DNA from: JANPCX01 sp050916095
Lineage (GTDB): Bacteria > Pseudomonadota > Gammaproteobacteria > Burkholderiales > Burkholderiaceae_C
Direction of reading: 5' to 3'
NCBI GenBank assembly: GCA_050916095.1
Contig: CP050901.1
Span: forward strand, 4,307,796 to 4,371,795
DNA: 64,000 nucleotides
The translations under genes and the position numbers were made by a program. A model generated the notes under the pieces. It did no database searches and was not told the origin of the DNA. It saw only the letters and a list, made by a program, of their open reading frames with translations. Shown here piece after piece: positions 37,634 to 47,002 of this stretch. How positions within the stretch are numbered: the first letter of the stretch is position 1; each line of letters starts with the position of its first letter.

Positions 37634-37659
37634 AAATAAATCAAACGTTTGATTTATTT
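37634..37659. promoter_or_regulatory. 26-bp perfect palindrome, probable TetR operator
   Basis: AAATAAATCAAAC directly followed by GTTTGATTTATTT. It lies 16 bases before the TetR start, within an AT-rich promoter-like stretch. A natural operator for the adjacent regulator and the efflux operon. Confidence 0.85.
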
Positions 37660-37674
37660 GCTACAGTTCGCGGC

Positions 37675-38499
37675 ATGAATCTGCCCACGCCTGAAATTGC
37701 CCGCCCCACACGTCAAGATGGCGAGCAGTCGCGTGAACGGCTGTTGCACGCGGCGCTGGCGCTGTTTGCCCAGCATGGGTTCGCCAAGGTGTCGATCCGG
37801 GACATTGCCGAAAGTGCGCAAACCAATGTGGCCGCCATCAGCTACTACTTTGGTGACAAAGCGGGGCTCTACCGCGCCGCCTTTTTGGAACCCATGGGCG
37901 AGGTGGAGCAAGACATCGCTTTGTTTGCGGGCGACCACTTGACGCTGGACCAGGCGCTGCGCGGCTTCTTCGCTGCCTTCGTGGAGCCATTGCGTCTGGG
38001 TGAAGTCTCGCGCCAATGCATGAAGCTGCGCCTGCGGGAAATGCTGGAGCCCACGGGGCTGTGGGAGCAAGAAATCAACCAAGGCATCAAACCCATGCAC
38101 GATGCTTTGGTGGCGGTGCTGTGCCGCCACTTTGGCTTGGGGCGTGCAGACGACGAATTGCAGCGTTTGGCCATCGCTATTGCCGGTTTGGGTGTGCATT
38201 TGCATGTGGGCCGCGACGTCACGGATGCCATCGTCCCCAAACTCAACACCGCCAACCGGGCTTGGGACGTCTGGACCGACCGTTTGGTGCTGTACGCCCT
38301 GGCCATGGTGGCCGCCGAATTGCAGCGCCGTGCGCAGGTGCAAGAGGGCAGCAAACCGGCGAGTTGGCTCGCGCGAGTGGCCAACAGCCTGTGCCCCACC
38401 CACAGGCGACAAGCTGCAAGCCGCCCACCATCGCCGCGCCGTTCCCTGAAAGATACCCTGCGTGAAGTCAAACAGTCCATTCGCGCCAACACCAAGTAG
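37675..38499 (+). CDS. TetR-family regulator of the RND efflux operon
   Basis: 274 residues. N-terminal HTH (SRERLLHAALALFAQHGFAK, then VSIRDIAESAQTNVAAISYY and FGDKAGLYRAAF) and a CerR/DUF1956-like C-terminal ligand domain (LRLREMLEPTGLWEQEI). A basic C-terminal tail (THRRQAASRPPSPRRSLKDT) is longer than usual. It is first gene of the set tetR-outer membrane factor-adaptor-RND pump, with an 11-base gap to the next gene and a perfect palindrome upstream, so it likely represses its own operon until an effector binds. Confidence 0.92.
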   Translation: MNLPTPEIARPTRQDGEQSRERLLHAALALFAQHGFAKVSIRDIAESAQTNVAAISYYFGDKAGLYRAAFLEPMGEVEQDIALFAGDHLTLDQALRGFFAAFVEPLRLGEVSRQCMKLRLREMLEPTGLWEQEINQGIKPMHDALVAVLCRHFGLGRADDELQRLAIAIAGLGVHLHVGRDVTDAIVPKLNTANRAWDVWTDRLVLYALAMVAAELQRRAQVQEGSKPASWLARVANSLCPTHRRQAASRPPSPRRSLKDTLREVKQSIRANTK

Positions 38500-38510
38500 A
38501 CGCCCACCTC

Positions 38511-39974
38511 ATGAACGCTTCCTCCGCCTTTCAACCCATGGTCTATGTGCTCGCTGCCGCCATGCTCAGCGGGTGTGCCAGTGGACCCGCTGAAACGCCC
38601 CCACGAGCTGACGCTGCGACGGCGCCTGCGGCTTGGTTTGCGCCTTTGCCACACGGTGGCAATACGTCGGACTTGACCACCTGGTGGCAACAGTTCAACG
38701 ACCCCGTGTTGACCGAGTTCATCGGCCATGCGCAAGCCGCGAGCCCCAGCGTGGCGCAAGCCGCATCGCGCATCGAACAATCGCGTGCCAGCCAAGTAGC
38801 GGCCTCAGGCGCTCTGCTGCCCCTGCTTGATGCGCAAGCATCTGGCAGCCGGGGTCGGCAAGATGTGACGATGCCCCTCACCACCACTGGGTCGGTGGGC
38901 TTACAAGCCCGCTGGGAGTTGGATGTGTTCGGCGCAGGTCGCGCCGCGCGCAGCGCTGCCGACCTGCGCCTCGCCGGTGCACAGGCGAGTTGGCACGACG
39001 CGCGCGTCTTGGTAGCGGCCGAAGTCGCCAACCGCTACATCGGCTTGCGCAGTTGCCTGGCCCAGGTGCGCACGGCCGAGGCCGATTCGTCGTCGCGTAC
39101 CGAGACGGCCCGCCTGACCGAACTTGCCGCGCGGGCCGGCTTTCAAGCACCTGCAAGTGCTGCTTTGGCGCGTGCCAGCAGTGCCCAAGGTGCCAGCCTG
39201 TTGAATTCACAAAGAGCGCGTTGCGATTTGGACATCAAAGCTTTGGTCGCCTTGACGGCCTTGGACGAGCTGGCCCTGCGGCAGCGCCTGGAGCAGCAGC
39301 GTTTGCAAGTCGGTGATGCCGTTTGGTTTTCAGTGCCGCAGCCAAGCCAGCTCAACGTCACCCAGGTGCCCGGCCAAGTGCTGGCGCAGCGGCCGGACGT
39401 GGCGGCGAGCGAGCGCGAGTGGTTGGCGCGGCAGGCGGATGTCAGCCAGCGCCAAGCACAGCGGCTGCCGCAAATCAGCCTGACGGGCAACATCGGCGCG
39501 GCACGTTCGTCGGTTGGGGGTTTCAGCAGCGACGGCACGGTTTGGAGTTTGGGCCCACTGCAGGTCACGATGCCGCTCTTTGATGGCGGCACACGGCGCG
39601 CCAATGTCAGCGCAGCGCAAGCCAGCTTGTTGGAGGCCGGCATTTCCTACCGGGCCGCGGTGCGCACAGCGGTGCGTGAAGTCGAAGAGTCGCTGATCAA
39701 TTTACAAAGCACCTTGGAGCGCGAAACCCTTGCCGTCACCGCAAGCCAAGGTTTCGCCGACTCCTTCAAAGCCACAGAGGCGCGTTACCGCAGCGGCTTG
39801 GCCAGTTTGTTTGAACTGGAAGACGCGCGCCGCACGGCGGTGCAGGCCCAAAGCGCCTTGCTCGATTTGCAGCGCGAGCGAAGCCTGGCCTGGATCAGCC
39901 TCTACCGCGCTTTGGGTGGCGGTTGGTCCTCGCCAGACGCCCCTGCGACGCCCTTGGCCCAGGCCGCACGTTGA
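38511..39974 (+). CDS. Outer membrane efflux lipoprotein (NodT/OprM family)
   Basis: 487 residues. A lipoprotein signal with lipobox LSGC (Cys22) is followed by two outer-membrane-efflux repeats typical of TolC-like channels: WWQQFNDPVLTEFIGHA near the start, then VGLQARWELDVFGAGRAARS, VLAQRPDVAASEREW and the second-repeat equivalents. It forms the outer membrane channel of the tripartite pump. The next gene starts 35 bases later. Confidence 0.93.
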   Translation: MNASSAFQPMVYVLAAAMLSGCASGPAETPPRADAATAPAAWFAPLPHGGNTSDLTTWWQQFNDPVLTEFIGHAQAASPSVAQAASRIEQSRASQVAASGALLPLLDAQASGSRGRQDVTMPLTTTGSVGLQARWELDVFGAGRAARSAADLRLAGAQASWHDARVLVAAEVANRYIGLRSCLAQVRTAEADSSSRTETARLTELAARAGFQAPASAALARASSAQGASLLNSQRARCDLDIKALVALTALDELALRQRLEQQRLQVGDAVWFSVPQPSQLNVTQVPGQVLAQRPDVAASEREWLARQADVSQRQAQRLPQISLTGNIGAARSSVGGFSSDGTVWSLGPLQVTMPLFDGGTRRANVSAAQASLLEAGISYRAAVRTAVREVEESLINLQSTLERETLAVTASQGFADSFKATEARYRSGLASLFELEDARRTAVQAQSALLDLQRERSLAWISLYRALGGGWSSPDAPATPLAQAAR

Positions 39975-40009
39975 TTCACCCACATCCTTCCTCACACGGC
40001 AGCACCACC

Positions 40010-41143
40010 ATGCAGTTGACCCGTCCCACCTTGTTCAAAGCCACTGTCGCCATCGCCCTGATCGGTGCGGTCGTTCTCACTTTGCAGGCCGAAGCGGCTG
40101 ATGAAACCAAAGCGCCTGCAGCAGCCTCATCGGCCAAAGCCGCACTCACGGTCAGCATCACCCAAGCCCAAACCGGCAGCTTTCCACTGCGCATCAGTGC
40201 CAACGGTGGCGTCGCCCCCTGGCAAGAAGCCAGCGTTGGCACAGAGGCCAACGGCCTGCGCCTGAACGATGTGAAGGTGAATGTGGGTGATGTGGTTAAG
40301 CGCGGGCAAGTGCTGGCCACATTCGCACCCGACACCGTGCAGGCCGAACTGGCGCAAATCCGTGCCAGCGTGGCGGAGGCACAGGCCACACTCGCGGAGG
40401 CTGCAGGCAACGCCCAACGCGCCCGCGAGCTGGATGCCAGCGGTGCGCTGAGCGCACAACAAATCAACCAATACCTCACGCTGGAACGCACCGCGCAAGC
40501 ACGTTTGGATGCGCAAAAAGCGCTTCTACAAACACAACAGTTGCGGCTGCGCCAAACCCAGGTGGTGGCGCCTGACGCGGGCGTCATTTCTTCGCGCAGC
40601 GCCACGGTGGGCGCGGTGTTGCCTGCGGGCCAAGAACTGTTCCGTTTGATTCGCCAGGGACGGCTGGAGTGGCGTGGCGAAGTGGCCTCCAGTGACTTGG
40701 CCCGCATCCAGCCCGGCTTGACGGTGAACCTGGTGGGCCCCAGCGGCCAGAACGTGGTGGGCAAGGTGCGCATGGTCGCGCCCACCGTGGACCCCAGCAC
40801 ACGCAATGGCTTGGTTTATGTGGACTTGCCCCCACGCAGCGCGGTGCGGGCAGGCATGTTTGCACGCGGCGATTTTGAACTGGGCAGCAGCCCAGGCTTG
40901 ACCTTGCCGCAAAGTGCAGTGGTACTGCGCGACGGCTTCAGTTACGTCTACACCGTGGGTGGGAACAACAAGGTGTCCCAGGTGAAAGTACAAACCGGCC
41001 GCCGGGTGGGCGAGCGGGTTGAAATTGTTGGCGGTTTGAATGCGGCGGCGAGAGTGGTCGCAGCGGGCGCAGGCTTTCTGGGTGATGGCGACACGGTGAA
41101 GGTAGTGGAAGCTGCGGCCACGCCTTCCCCCCAAAAGCCCTGA
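40010..41143 (+). CDS. RND efflux periplasmic adaptor (membrane fusion protein)
   Basis: 377 residues from the ATG at 40010. Signal peptide ends LQAEA. The adaptor fold is visible: lipoyl half (ANGGVAPWQEASVGTEANGL, VKVNVGDVVKRGQVLATF), a coiled-coil hairpin with AEAQATLAEAAGNAQRARE, the second lipoyl half (QTQVVAPDAGVISSRSATVG) and the beta-barrel domain (VNLVGPSGQNVVGKVRMVAP). It links the RND pump with the outer membrane channel. Confidence 0.93.
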   Translation: MQLTRPTLFKATVAIALIGAVVLTLQAEAADETKAPAAASSAKAALTVSITQAQTGSFPLRISANGGVAPWQEASVGTEANGLRLNDVKVNVGDVVKRGQVLATFAPDTVQAELAQIRASVAEAQATLAEAAGNAQRARELDASGALSAQQINQYLTLERTAQARLDAQKALLQTQQLRLRQTQVVAPDAGVISSRSATVGAVLPAGQELFRLIRQGRLEWRGEVASSDLARIQPGLTVNLVGPSGQNVVGKVRMVAPTVDPSTRNGLVYVDLPPRSAVRAGMFARGDFELGSSPGLTLPQSAVVLRDGFSYVYTVGGNNKVSQVKVQTGRRVGERVEIVGGLNAAARVVAAGAGFLGDGDTVKVVEAAATPSPQKP

Positions 41144-41190
41144 TCGCTGTCGCTCCACTGATGTTTTCAAATTCCATAACGAACCTTAGT

Positions 41191-41264
41191 CCGTTCGCCC
41201 TGAGCCTGTCGAAGGGCCGTCGCCTAGAGACACGCAGACTTCGACAAGCTCAGCCCGAACGGTG
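41191..41264. repeat. Dispersed REP/BIME-like inverted repeat between adaptor and pump genes
   Basis: CCGTTCGCCCTGAGCCTGTC.. and ..CTTCGACAAGCTCAGCCCGA with outer CCGTTC/GAACGG. It lies in the 161-base spacer inside the efflux operon and could form a large stem in the transcript. Confidence 0.8.
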
Positions 41265-41304
41265 TTTTTTGTTGCGATAGGCATAAGCCTCCACAGGACA
41301 CACC

Positions 41305-44300
41305 ATGGCCATCAATGTTTCCGCGTACTCGATACGCAACCCCATCCCGTCGATCCTGCTGTTCCTGATGCTCACGCTGGCGGGCCTGCTGGGCTACTCG
41401 TCAATGAAGGTGCAGCAGTTCCCCGACATCGAGCTGCCCACCATCACCGTCACCGCCAGCCTGCCGGGTGCAGCACCGGCGCAAATGGAAACCGAGGTGG
41501 CCCGCAAGATTGAAAACTCGGTGGCGACGCTGCAGGGTGTGAAAAACATCTACAGCAAAGTACAGGACGGCACCGCCACCATCACCGTCGAATTCCGGCT
41601 GGAGAAGGGGATTCAAGAAGCACTGGACGATGTGCGCGACGCCGTGCAGCGCGTGCGCTCCGATTTGCCCGGCGATTTGCGTGACCCGCAAATCAACAAA
41701 CTCAGCCTCTCGGGCTCTCCCATCCTCACCTACACGGTGGCGTCCCAACGCATGGACAGCGAGGCCCTGAGCTGGTTCGTGGACAACGAGGTGAACCGCG
41801 CACTGCTGGCGGTCAAAGGCGTGGGTGCCATCAGCCGCGTGGGCGGGGTGACACGTGAAGTGCATGTGGAAATAGACCCGGCCAAATTGCTGGCCCTCAA
41901 TGCCACCGTGGCCGACATCTCCCGCCAGCTGCGCAGCATCCAGCAAGACGCCTCCGGAGGACGGGCCGATTTGGGCGGCGCAGAACAATCCGTGCGCACC
42001 ATTGCCACCGTTCAAAGCGCCGAACAACTCGCGGCCATGGACATCACGTTGTCGGACGGGCGCCATGTGCGTCTGGGCCAAGTGGCCACCGTGACCGACA
42101 CCGTGGCCGAAACCCGCAGCACCGCCTTGCTCAATGGCCAGCCCGTGGTGGGCTTTGAAATCACCCGCTCGCGTGGCGCGGGCGAGGTGGAGGTGGCGCA
42201 GGGTGTGCGCGCCACACTGGAACAACTCAAGGTCAAACACCCGGACATCACCGTCACCGAGGCGTTCAACTTTGTCGACCCGGTCGAAGAAAACTTCCAC
42301 GGCTCCATGTGGCTGATGGTGGAGGGCGCTCTCCTGGCCGTGGTGGTGGTGTGGTTTTTCCTGCGCGACTGGCGCGCCACGTTGGTCTCCGCCGTGGCCC
42401 TGCCTCTGTCCATCATTCCCACGTTCGCGGCCATGCACTGGGCGGGCTTCACGCTCAACACGGTGACGCTGCTGAGCCTGTCGCTGGTGGTGGGCATCTT
42501 GGTGGACGATGCCATCGTCGAGATTGAAAACATCATGCGTCACCTGCGCATGGGCAAATCACCCAAAGAAGCGGCTATGGAGGCTGCGGACGAGATTGGC
42601 CTGGCCGTGATTGCCACCACCTTCACCTTGATCGCGGTGTTTCTGCCTACGGCTTTCATGAGTGGCATCGCGGGCAAATTTTTCGTGCAGTTCGGCTGGA
42701 CCGCCGCCATCGCCGTGTTCTTTTCCCTGGTGGTGGCGCGCATGCTCACGCCGATGATGGCCGCTTACCTGCTGGCCAAACCCAGCCGTGACCATGTGGA
42801 GCCAGGCTGGATGAACACCTACATGCGCTGGGCTGCGTGGTGCGTCAAACACCGGCTTTGGACTGTGGCCGCAGCCACGGTGTTCAGTGTGGCGTCCTGC
42901 GCACCCTTGTTCGCTGGAAAAATCGCCGGTGGGTTTATTCCGCCGGACGATCTATCGCAAACCCAGGTCTACATTTCTCTGCCACCTGGCAGCACCTACA
43001 CACAAACCTTGGCGGTGGCGGAACAAGCGCGGTTGGCCATCAAAGACCACCCGCATGTGAAGATGGTTTACACCGCCGTAGGCGGCGGGGCCACGGGCAG
43101 TGACCCGTTTGCGGGCGGCGGCGCGGCGGAAGTTCGTAAAGCCACGCTGACCATCAACATGACACCGCGTAAAGAACGGGCTGGCATCAGCAAGCAGCAG
43201 GTTGAAGGCGACCTGCGCCAAAGGCTGGCCGAGATCCCGGGCGCGCGCTTCAGCGTGGGTTTTGGTGGCTCCGCCGAGAAATACGTGTTGGTGCTGGCAG
43301 GTCAGGATGGTGCGGCTTTGGCGGCACATGCGGCCATCGTCGAACAGGAGCTGCGCACCGTGCCCGGTATTGGCAATGTGACCAGCACCTCCAGCCTGCA
43401 GCGGCCTGAACTCGTGGTGCGGCCCGACTTCGCCCGCGCTGCCGACTTGGGCGTGACGTCGGCAGCGATTGCCGACACCTTGCGCATCGCCACGGCAGGC
43501 GACTACGACCAAGGCCTGGCCAAACTCAATTTGTCGCAGCGACAAGTGCCCATCGTCGTCAAACTGCCACCCGAAGCCCGGCAAGACCTGGCGCTGATCG
43601 AGCGGCTGGCCATCCCTGGCGCACGTGGACCCGTGCCGCTGTCCAATGTGGCCAGCCTGAGCGTGGACAGCGGTCCCGCCCAGATCGACCGCTACAACCG
43701 GCAGCGCAATGTGAACTTCGAGGTCGAGCTCAATGGCCAACCTTTGGGTCTGGTGCAACAACGCACCGATGCCCTGCCCAGTTTGCAGAACCTGCCTGCG
43801 GGTGTCAGCAAAGCCGCGCTCGGCGACGCCGAGGCCATGAACGAACTGTTTGCGAGTTTCGGCCTGGCCATGCTGACTGGCGTGCTGTGCATCTACATCG
43901 TGCTGGTGCTGCTCTTCCATGCCTGGGTGCAGCCAGTGACGATTCTGGCGGCGCTGCTGCTGTCGATTCCCGGTGCCATCTTGGCGCTCTTCCTGACGGG
44001 CACCGACCTGACCATGCCCGCCATGATCGGCACCATCATGTTGCTGGGCATCGCCACCAAAAACTCGATTTTGCTGGTGGAGTACGCCATCGTGGCGCGG
44101 CGCGACCGGGGACTCAATCGCTGGGACGCGCTGATGGACGCCTGCCACAAACGCGCCCGCCCCATCATCATGACCACCATCGCGATGGGTGCCGGCATGT
44201 TGCCGATTGCCCTGGGCTGGGGCACCGACCCGAGCTTTCGCTCCCCGATGGCCATCGTCGTGATTGGCGGCCTCATCACCTCCACCTTCTTGAGCTTGCT

Positions 44301-44415
44301 GGTAATTCCGGTGCTGTTCACTTATGTGGATGACTTTGTGCAGTGGGTAGCGCGGATGATGGGCGGTCTCTTGAGCCGCAGGGCACCGGCTGCTGCATCG
44401 AAAGACAGGCTGTGA
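41305..44415 (+). CDS. RND multidrug efflux permease (HAE-1/AcrB family)
   Basis: 1036 residues. Starts with the canonical YSIRNPIPSILLFLMLTLAG helix and PDIELPTITVTASLPGAAP. Proton-relay motif LVDDAIVEIENI in TM4 with the two Asp residues, GFTLNTVTLLSLSLVVGILV before it, and the second half with GVLCIYIVLVLLF, LLGIATKNSILLVEYA. It is the drug/proton antiporter of the tripartite pump. Substrates not predictable; the family spans drugs, dyes and lipids. Confidence 0.95.
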   Translation: MAINVSAYSIRNPIPSILLFLMLTLAGLLGYSSMKVQQFPDIELPTITVTASLPGAAPAQMETEVARKIENSVATLQGVKNIYSKVQDGTATITVEFRLEKGIQEALDDVRDAVQRVRSDLPGDLRDPQINKLSLSGSPILTYTVASQRMDSEALSWFVDNEVNRALLAVKGVGAISRVGGVTREVHVEIDPAKLLALNATVADISRQLRSIQQDASGGRADLGGAEQSVRTIATVQSAEQLAAMDITLSDGRHVRLGQVATVTDTVAETRSTALLNGQPVVGFEITRSRGAGEVEVAQGVRATLEQLKVKHPDITVTEAFNFVDPVEENFHGSMWLMVEGALLAVVVVWFFLRDWRATLVSAVALPLSIIPTFAAMHWAGFTLNTVTLLSLSLVVGILVDDAIVEIENIMRHLRMGKSPKEAAMEAADEIGLAVIATTFTLIAVFLPTAFMSGIAGKFFVQFGWTAAIAVFFSLVVARMLTPMMAAYLLAKPSRDHVEPGWMNTYMRWAAWCVKHRLWTVAAATVFSVASCAPLFAGKIAGGFIPPDDLSQTQVYISLPPGSTYTQTLAVAEQARLAIKDHPHVKMVYTAVGGGATGSDPFAGGGAAEVRKATLTINMTPRKERAGISKQQVEGDLRQRLAEIPGARFSVGFGGSAEKYVLVLAGQDGAALAAHAAIVEQELRTVPGIGNVTSTSSLQRPELVVRPDFARAADLGVTSAAIADTLRIATAGDYDQGLAKLNLSQRQVPIVVKLPPEARQDLALIERLAIPGARGPVPLSNVASLSVDSGPAQIDRYNRQRNVNFEVELNGQPLGLVQQRTDALPSLQNLPAGVSKAALGDAEAMNELFASFGLAMLTGVLCIYIVLVLLFHAWVQPVTILAALLLSIPGAILALFLTGTDLTMPAMIGTIMLLGIATKNSILLVEYAIVARRDRGLNRWDALMDACHKRARPIIMTTIAMGAGMLPIALGWGTDPSFRSPMAIVVIGGLITSTFLSLLVIPVLFTYVDDFVQWVARMMGGLLSRRAPAAASKDRL

Positions 44416-44776
44416 ACACCCTTCCGGCACTGGTTTCAACCTTGCATCTCTCAGTCGTGAGTTATAGATAGCCTTGGCGGACTGTGGAGCTTCTGGGCGA
44501 AGCCAGGCGCGGTGGGCGCCGGGTTCTTGGAGATTCTGGACGCTTGGCCCCGGCGCGGCGACGGGTATTGGACTCACAACAGGCGCCGCATAACCCCATG
44601 CCGAGCGAACATTGACCCCCCGCCAACGGAGGGTCTTTATGGCACCCTAGTGGAAACCCTAGGCATTAGGGGTTACCCTTACGCCCGTGCTCACCAAATC
44701 CCTGGTGTTCACACAAGCGGCGGTTGAGCCCGGAGGTTTGACCCGCCGCATGGACGAAGCCAAAAGGAAAAGTGCC
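44416..44776. other. Intergenic region with a terminator-like hairpin and a dyad promoter element
   Basis: No convincing gene. At 44614-44640 GACCC..CC and GGAGGGTC form a hairpin followed by TTTAT, a possible plus-strand terminator. At 44655-44674 AACCCTA-GGCAT-TAGGGGTT is an imperfect dyad about 100 bases before the DUF3563 start. Confidence 0.4.
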
Positions 44777-44947
44777 ATGTCTTTAATTTCTATCCTCATC
44801 AACCTGGTGTTCACACCAGCCCAAACATCTGCGTACGACGGCGACGCTGCCTACCTGTCTCAATCGGTGGACATGACTGACTTGGAGCGCCGCATGCGTG
44901 CGCTGGACCAGCGTCAACCCTTTGGGCCTTTCGGCCTGAATGCTTAA
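44777..44947 (+). CDS. DUF3563 family small protein
   Basis: 56 residues from the ATG at 44777 with AAAGGA upstream. The core AAYLSQSVDMTDLERRMRAL matches DUF3563, a short betaproteobacterial family (the DLERRMR motif is diagnostic). Role unknown. An unusual CTAGGG/TAGGGG dyad lies in its upstream region. Confidence 0.8.
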   Translation: MSLISILINLVFTPAQTSAYDGDAAYLSQSVDMTDLERRMRALDQRQPFGPFGLNA

Positions 44948-44972
44948 AGCGCGATCAGCGCAATACCACGGC

Positions 44973-45431
44973 TCACCGTGTAGGCGAGCGATTGCGGCCC
45001 GGCAATATGCCCTGAACCGCAGTGGTGGTGGGTGTCGGTAACTCTTCAAATTCCGACACCCACACTGTGTCCCGAAGCAGCGGAACCACGCGTTCGCTGA
45101 TGCCGGGCATGAGCTCGGTATACACAATCGGCTGGCGCAGCAAAGACAGCACGGCCTCGCGATCCAGCGACAGCTCTCCATAACGGGAGCGGCGCAACCT
45201 GACCGTAGGCATGTCTACGTGCAGCAAGCCTTGGTTTTGAAGGTGTTCGACGGCGAGAGACACCCGGTTGGGCGTGAGCATGCCGCCCAAATGGCTCTGG
45301 CGAAATTGTCCCAAGGTGGCGCGAATGGGCAGTTTGTCAGCCCCGAGGGCCAGCAGAACCATCAGGACAACCGCGTCGTCATAGCTTTCTAGCCGGTGCA
45401 AAAGTTCGATAAAAAGTCGGGTATTGGTCAT
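44973..45431 (-). CDS. Hypothetical protein, possible winged-helix
   Basis: 152 residues from the ATG at 45431. The first half (FIELLHRLESYDDAVVLMVL, then LPIRATLGQFRQSHLGGMLT and VSLAVEHLQNQGLLHVDMPT) reads like a winged helix with a wing after the recognition segment. The rest is unfamiliar. It follows the HD-GYP-like gene by 38 bases on the same strand. Confidence 0.5.
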   Translation of the reverse strand: MTNTRLFIELLHRLESYDDAVVLMVLLALGADKLPIRATLGQFRQSHLGGMLTPNRVSLAVEHLQNQGLLHVDMPTVRLRRSRYGELSLDREAVLSLLRQPIVYTELMPGISERVVPLLRDTVWVSEFEELPTPTTTAVQGILPGRNRSPTR

Positions 45432-45469
45432 GGAATAGGCTGGGATCGGTATCGTTGATGGACCCTGCT

Positions 45470-46756
45470 TTAAGCAGCAGCGGCCGGCAGAAGGTCTTGC
45501 CAAAGGGGTTGGAGGCGCAGCTTTTCCGCTTCACCTAAGCGTTCGCTCAGAAGCATGCACTCACGTTGTAATTCGCGCAAGCGTTGTTTCAGTTCTCTGT
45601 CGGCCAGCTCCAGCTCAAACCGCTCACTGGGGTTGAGTGCAGCACCTTCCAAGCCCCAACAACCCAAAGCGTTCCAGGCCACCTGAAGGCGCGTCAACCG
45701 CGCGATGCCGTTCTCGACGACATCCAGCACCGGCCCGCCGCGACCTTGCTCCTTCAGGGTTTGCGCCAAGTTTTTGGCATGAAGCATGCGCTGTTCAATT
45801 TGGCTCAGTGGCAACACGGCGTCGTTGACTGATGGGCCGGACGCGTCTTCAGGCACCTTCTCGCTACTTTGCCGGGCAGCGTCGCATATCAGGGCCACCC
45901 AAAGAGGATCGAATTCGCCCGGGACCACACGCAGCGCAAAGCTGGCCCGGGTCAGCGGCGCACGGGGCGACCGCAATATGCCTAAAGTGACCTCAACCAC
46001 CGCCAGAACCCGCCCCAACTCGGATATCTTGTCACCGACCAAACGCGCCGGATAGCCAGAGCCGTCCAGGCGCTCATGGTGCTCGCCGATGGCTCGGCAA
46101 AGCGCGGCAGGATAGTCGGTGGTGGTGCTCAACAGCAGTTGTGCCACTCGGGGATGCACAACCAAGTGTTTGTGTCCGGCCAAATCCAAGGGTCCGCTGT
46201 AATCGAGGTAGTTCGATTGGATGTAAACCTCGCCGAGGTCGTGTAGTAAACCCCCGAGCATCGCCGTACGCACATCCACTGCCGGACGATTTCTCGACAA
46301 CATCATTGCGCCCGCTATCGCCATGGCCGCGACAGCGTGGGGCAAGCTGGATGGCCGCGTTGCCAGTGCAGCGGTCAGCAGCAATTGCGCAACAGAATGC
46401 AGCGGAAGCCGCTTGACCTGCTCCAGCAAGGCAGGCGCCCATGGTCGCAACGCCACCGACAGGGGGCTGCTGCTGTCATTCAACCACCCCTCCAGCTGAT
46501 CGTGCAAACCAAACAACGTGACGCCATCGTCCGCCGTCAAACAGACCTCCAAAGGGTGCTGCAATTTGCGCTCGAGCAAGCGCTGCTGGAGCGCTGCTGA
46601 GACCGGCTGGCCCTTGGCCAAGAGTTTCAACCCGCGCACATCGACGATGTCCTGCGAGGCAACAATGGAGTAGGTTTCGCTGGCCTTGACGATGGCATCC
46701 AAGGCCTGGGGGTTGGTCTCGTTGCCAGATGCGGTGTCAACCGCAACAGCGCTCAT
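45470..46756 (-). CDS. HD-GYP-like phosphohydrolase domain protein
   Basis: 428 residues from the ATG at 46756, with GGGAG upstream. The central domain shows GGLLHDLGEVYIQ and the GYP motif EHHERLDGSGYPARLVGDKI, the marks of HD-GYP cyclic-di-GMP phosphodiesterases; the usual HDxGK has Glu in place of Lys. N-terminal residues (SETYSIVASQDIVDVRGLKL) and the C-terminal coiled coil (ELADRELKQRLRELQRECML) are extra. It may hydrolyse cyclic-di-GMP or act as a signalling scaffold. Located 247 bases behind the C39 exporter on the same strand, so a functional link with the peptide system is possible but unproven. Confidence 0.7.
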   Translation of the reverse strand: MSAVAVDTASGNETNPQALDAIVKASETYSIVASQDIVDVRGLKLLAKGQPVSAALQQRLLERKLQHPLEVCLTADDGVTLFGLHDQLEGWLNDSSSPLSVALRPWAPALLEQVKRLPLHSVAQLLLTAALATRPSSLPHAVAAMAIAGAMMLSRNRPAVDVRTAMLGGLLHDLGEVYIQSNYLDYSGPLDLAGHKHLVVHPRVAQLLLSTTTDYPAALCRAIGEHHERLDGSGYPARLVGDKISELGRVLAVVEVTLGILRSPRAPLTRASFALRVVPGEFDPLWVALICDAARQSSEKVPEDASGPSVNDAVLPLSQIEQRMLHAKNLAQTLKEQGRGGPVLDVVENGIARLTRLQVAWNALGCWGLEGAALNPSERFELELADRELKQRLRELQRECMLLSERLGEAEKLRLQPLWQDLLPAAAA

Positions 46757-47002
46757 GTACGCGCTCCCAAAACGCCAGCCAACCGTGCACATTGCGCACC
46801 GCAACACGATTCAAAAACCAACTCGACGCGAGTCATTAAATTGCTCATAAACCACCAATCCGCTTCAATTTAGTTGTTTCTGGGTGTTTTGGTTGCACAG
46901 CTGTGGCTTCGGTAACAAGTTGCTGAACTTGAGGGAATACAGTTTTGCGGCGATAGCCGCAGGCTCGATGGACAGGGACGCGCTGCGTTCGGCGGTCGGG
47001 TT
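46757..47002. other. Spacer after the C39 exporter with an in-frame open extension
   Basis: Past the TGA at 47003-47005 the reading frame of the exporter stays open for 45 more codons (to a TGA at 46865) with protein-like content, for example SIEPAAIAAKLYSLKFSNLL. No start codon of note. Otherwise nothing is seen. Confidence 0.3.

Noticed and set aside
42952..44577. 541-codon minus-strand frame
   Set aside because: Antisense of the RND permease.
46865..46990. Second double-glycine peptide ending KRIGGL behind the exporter
   Set aside because: Only one residue would follow GG, and the frame has no start codon or ribosome site.
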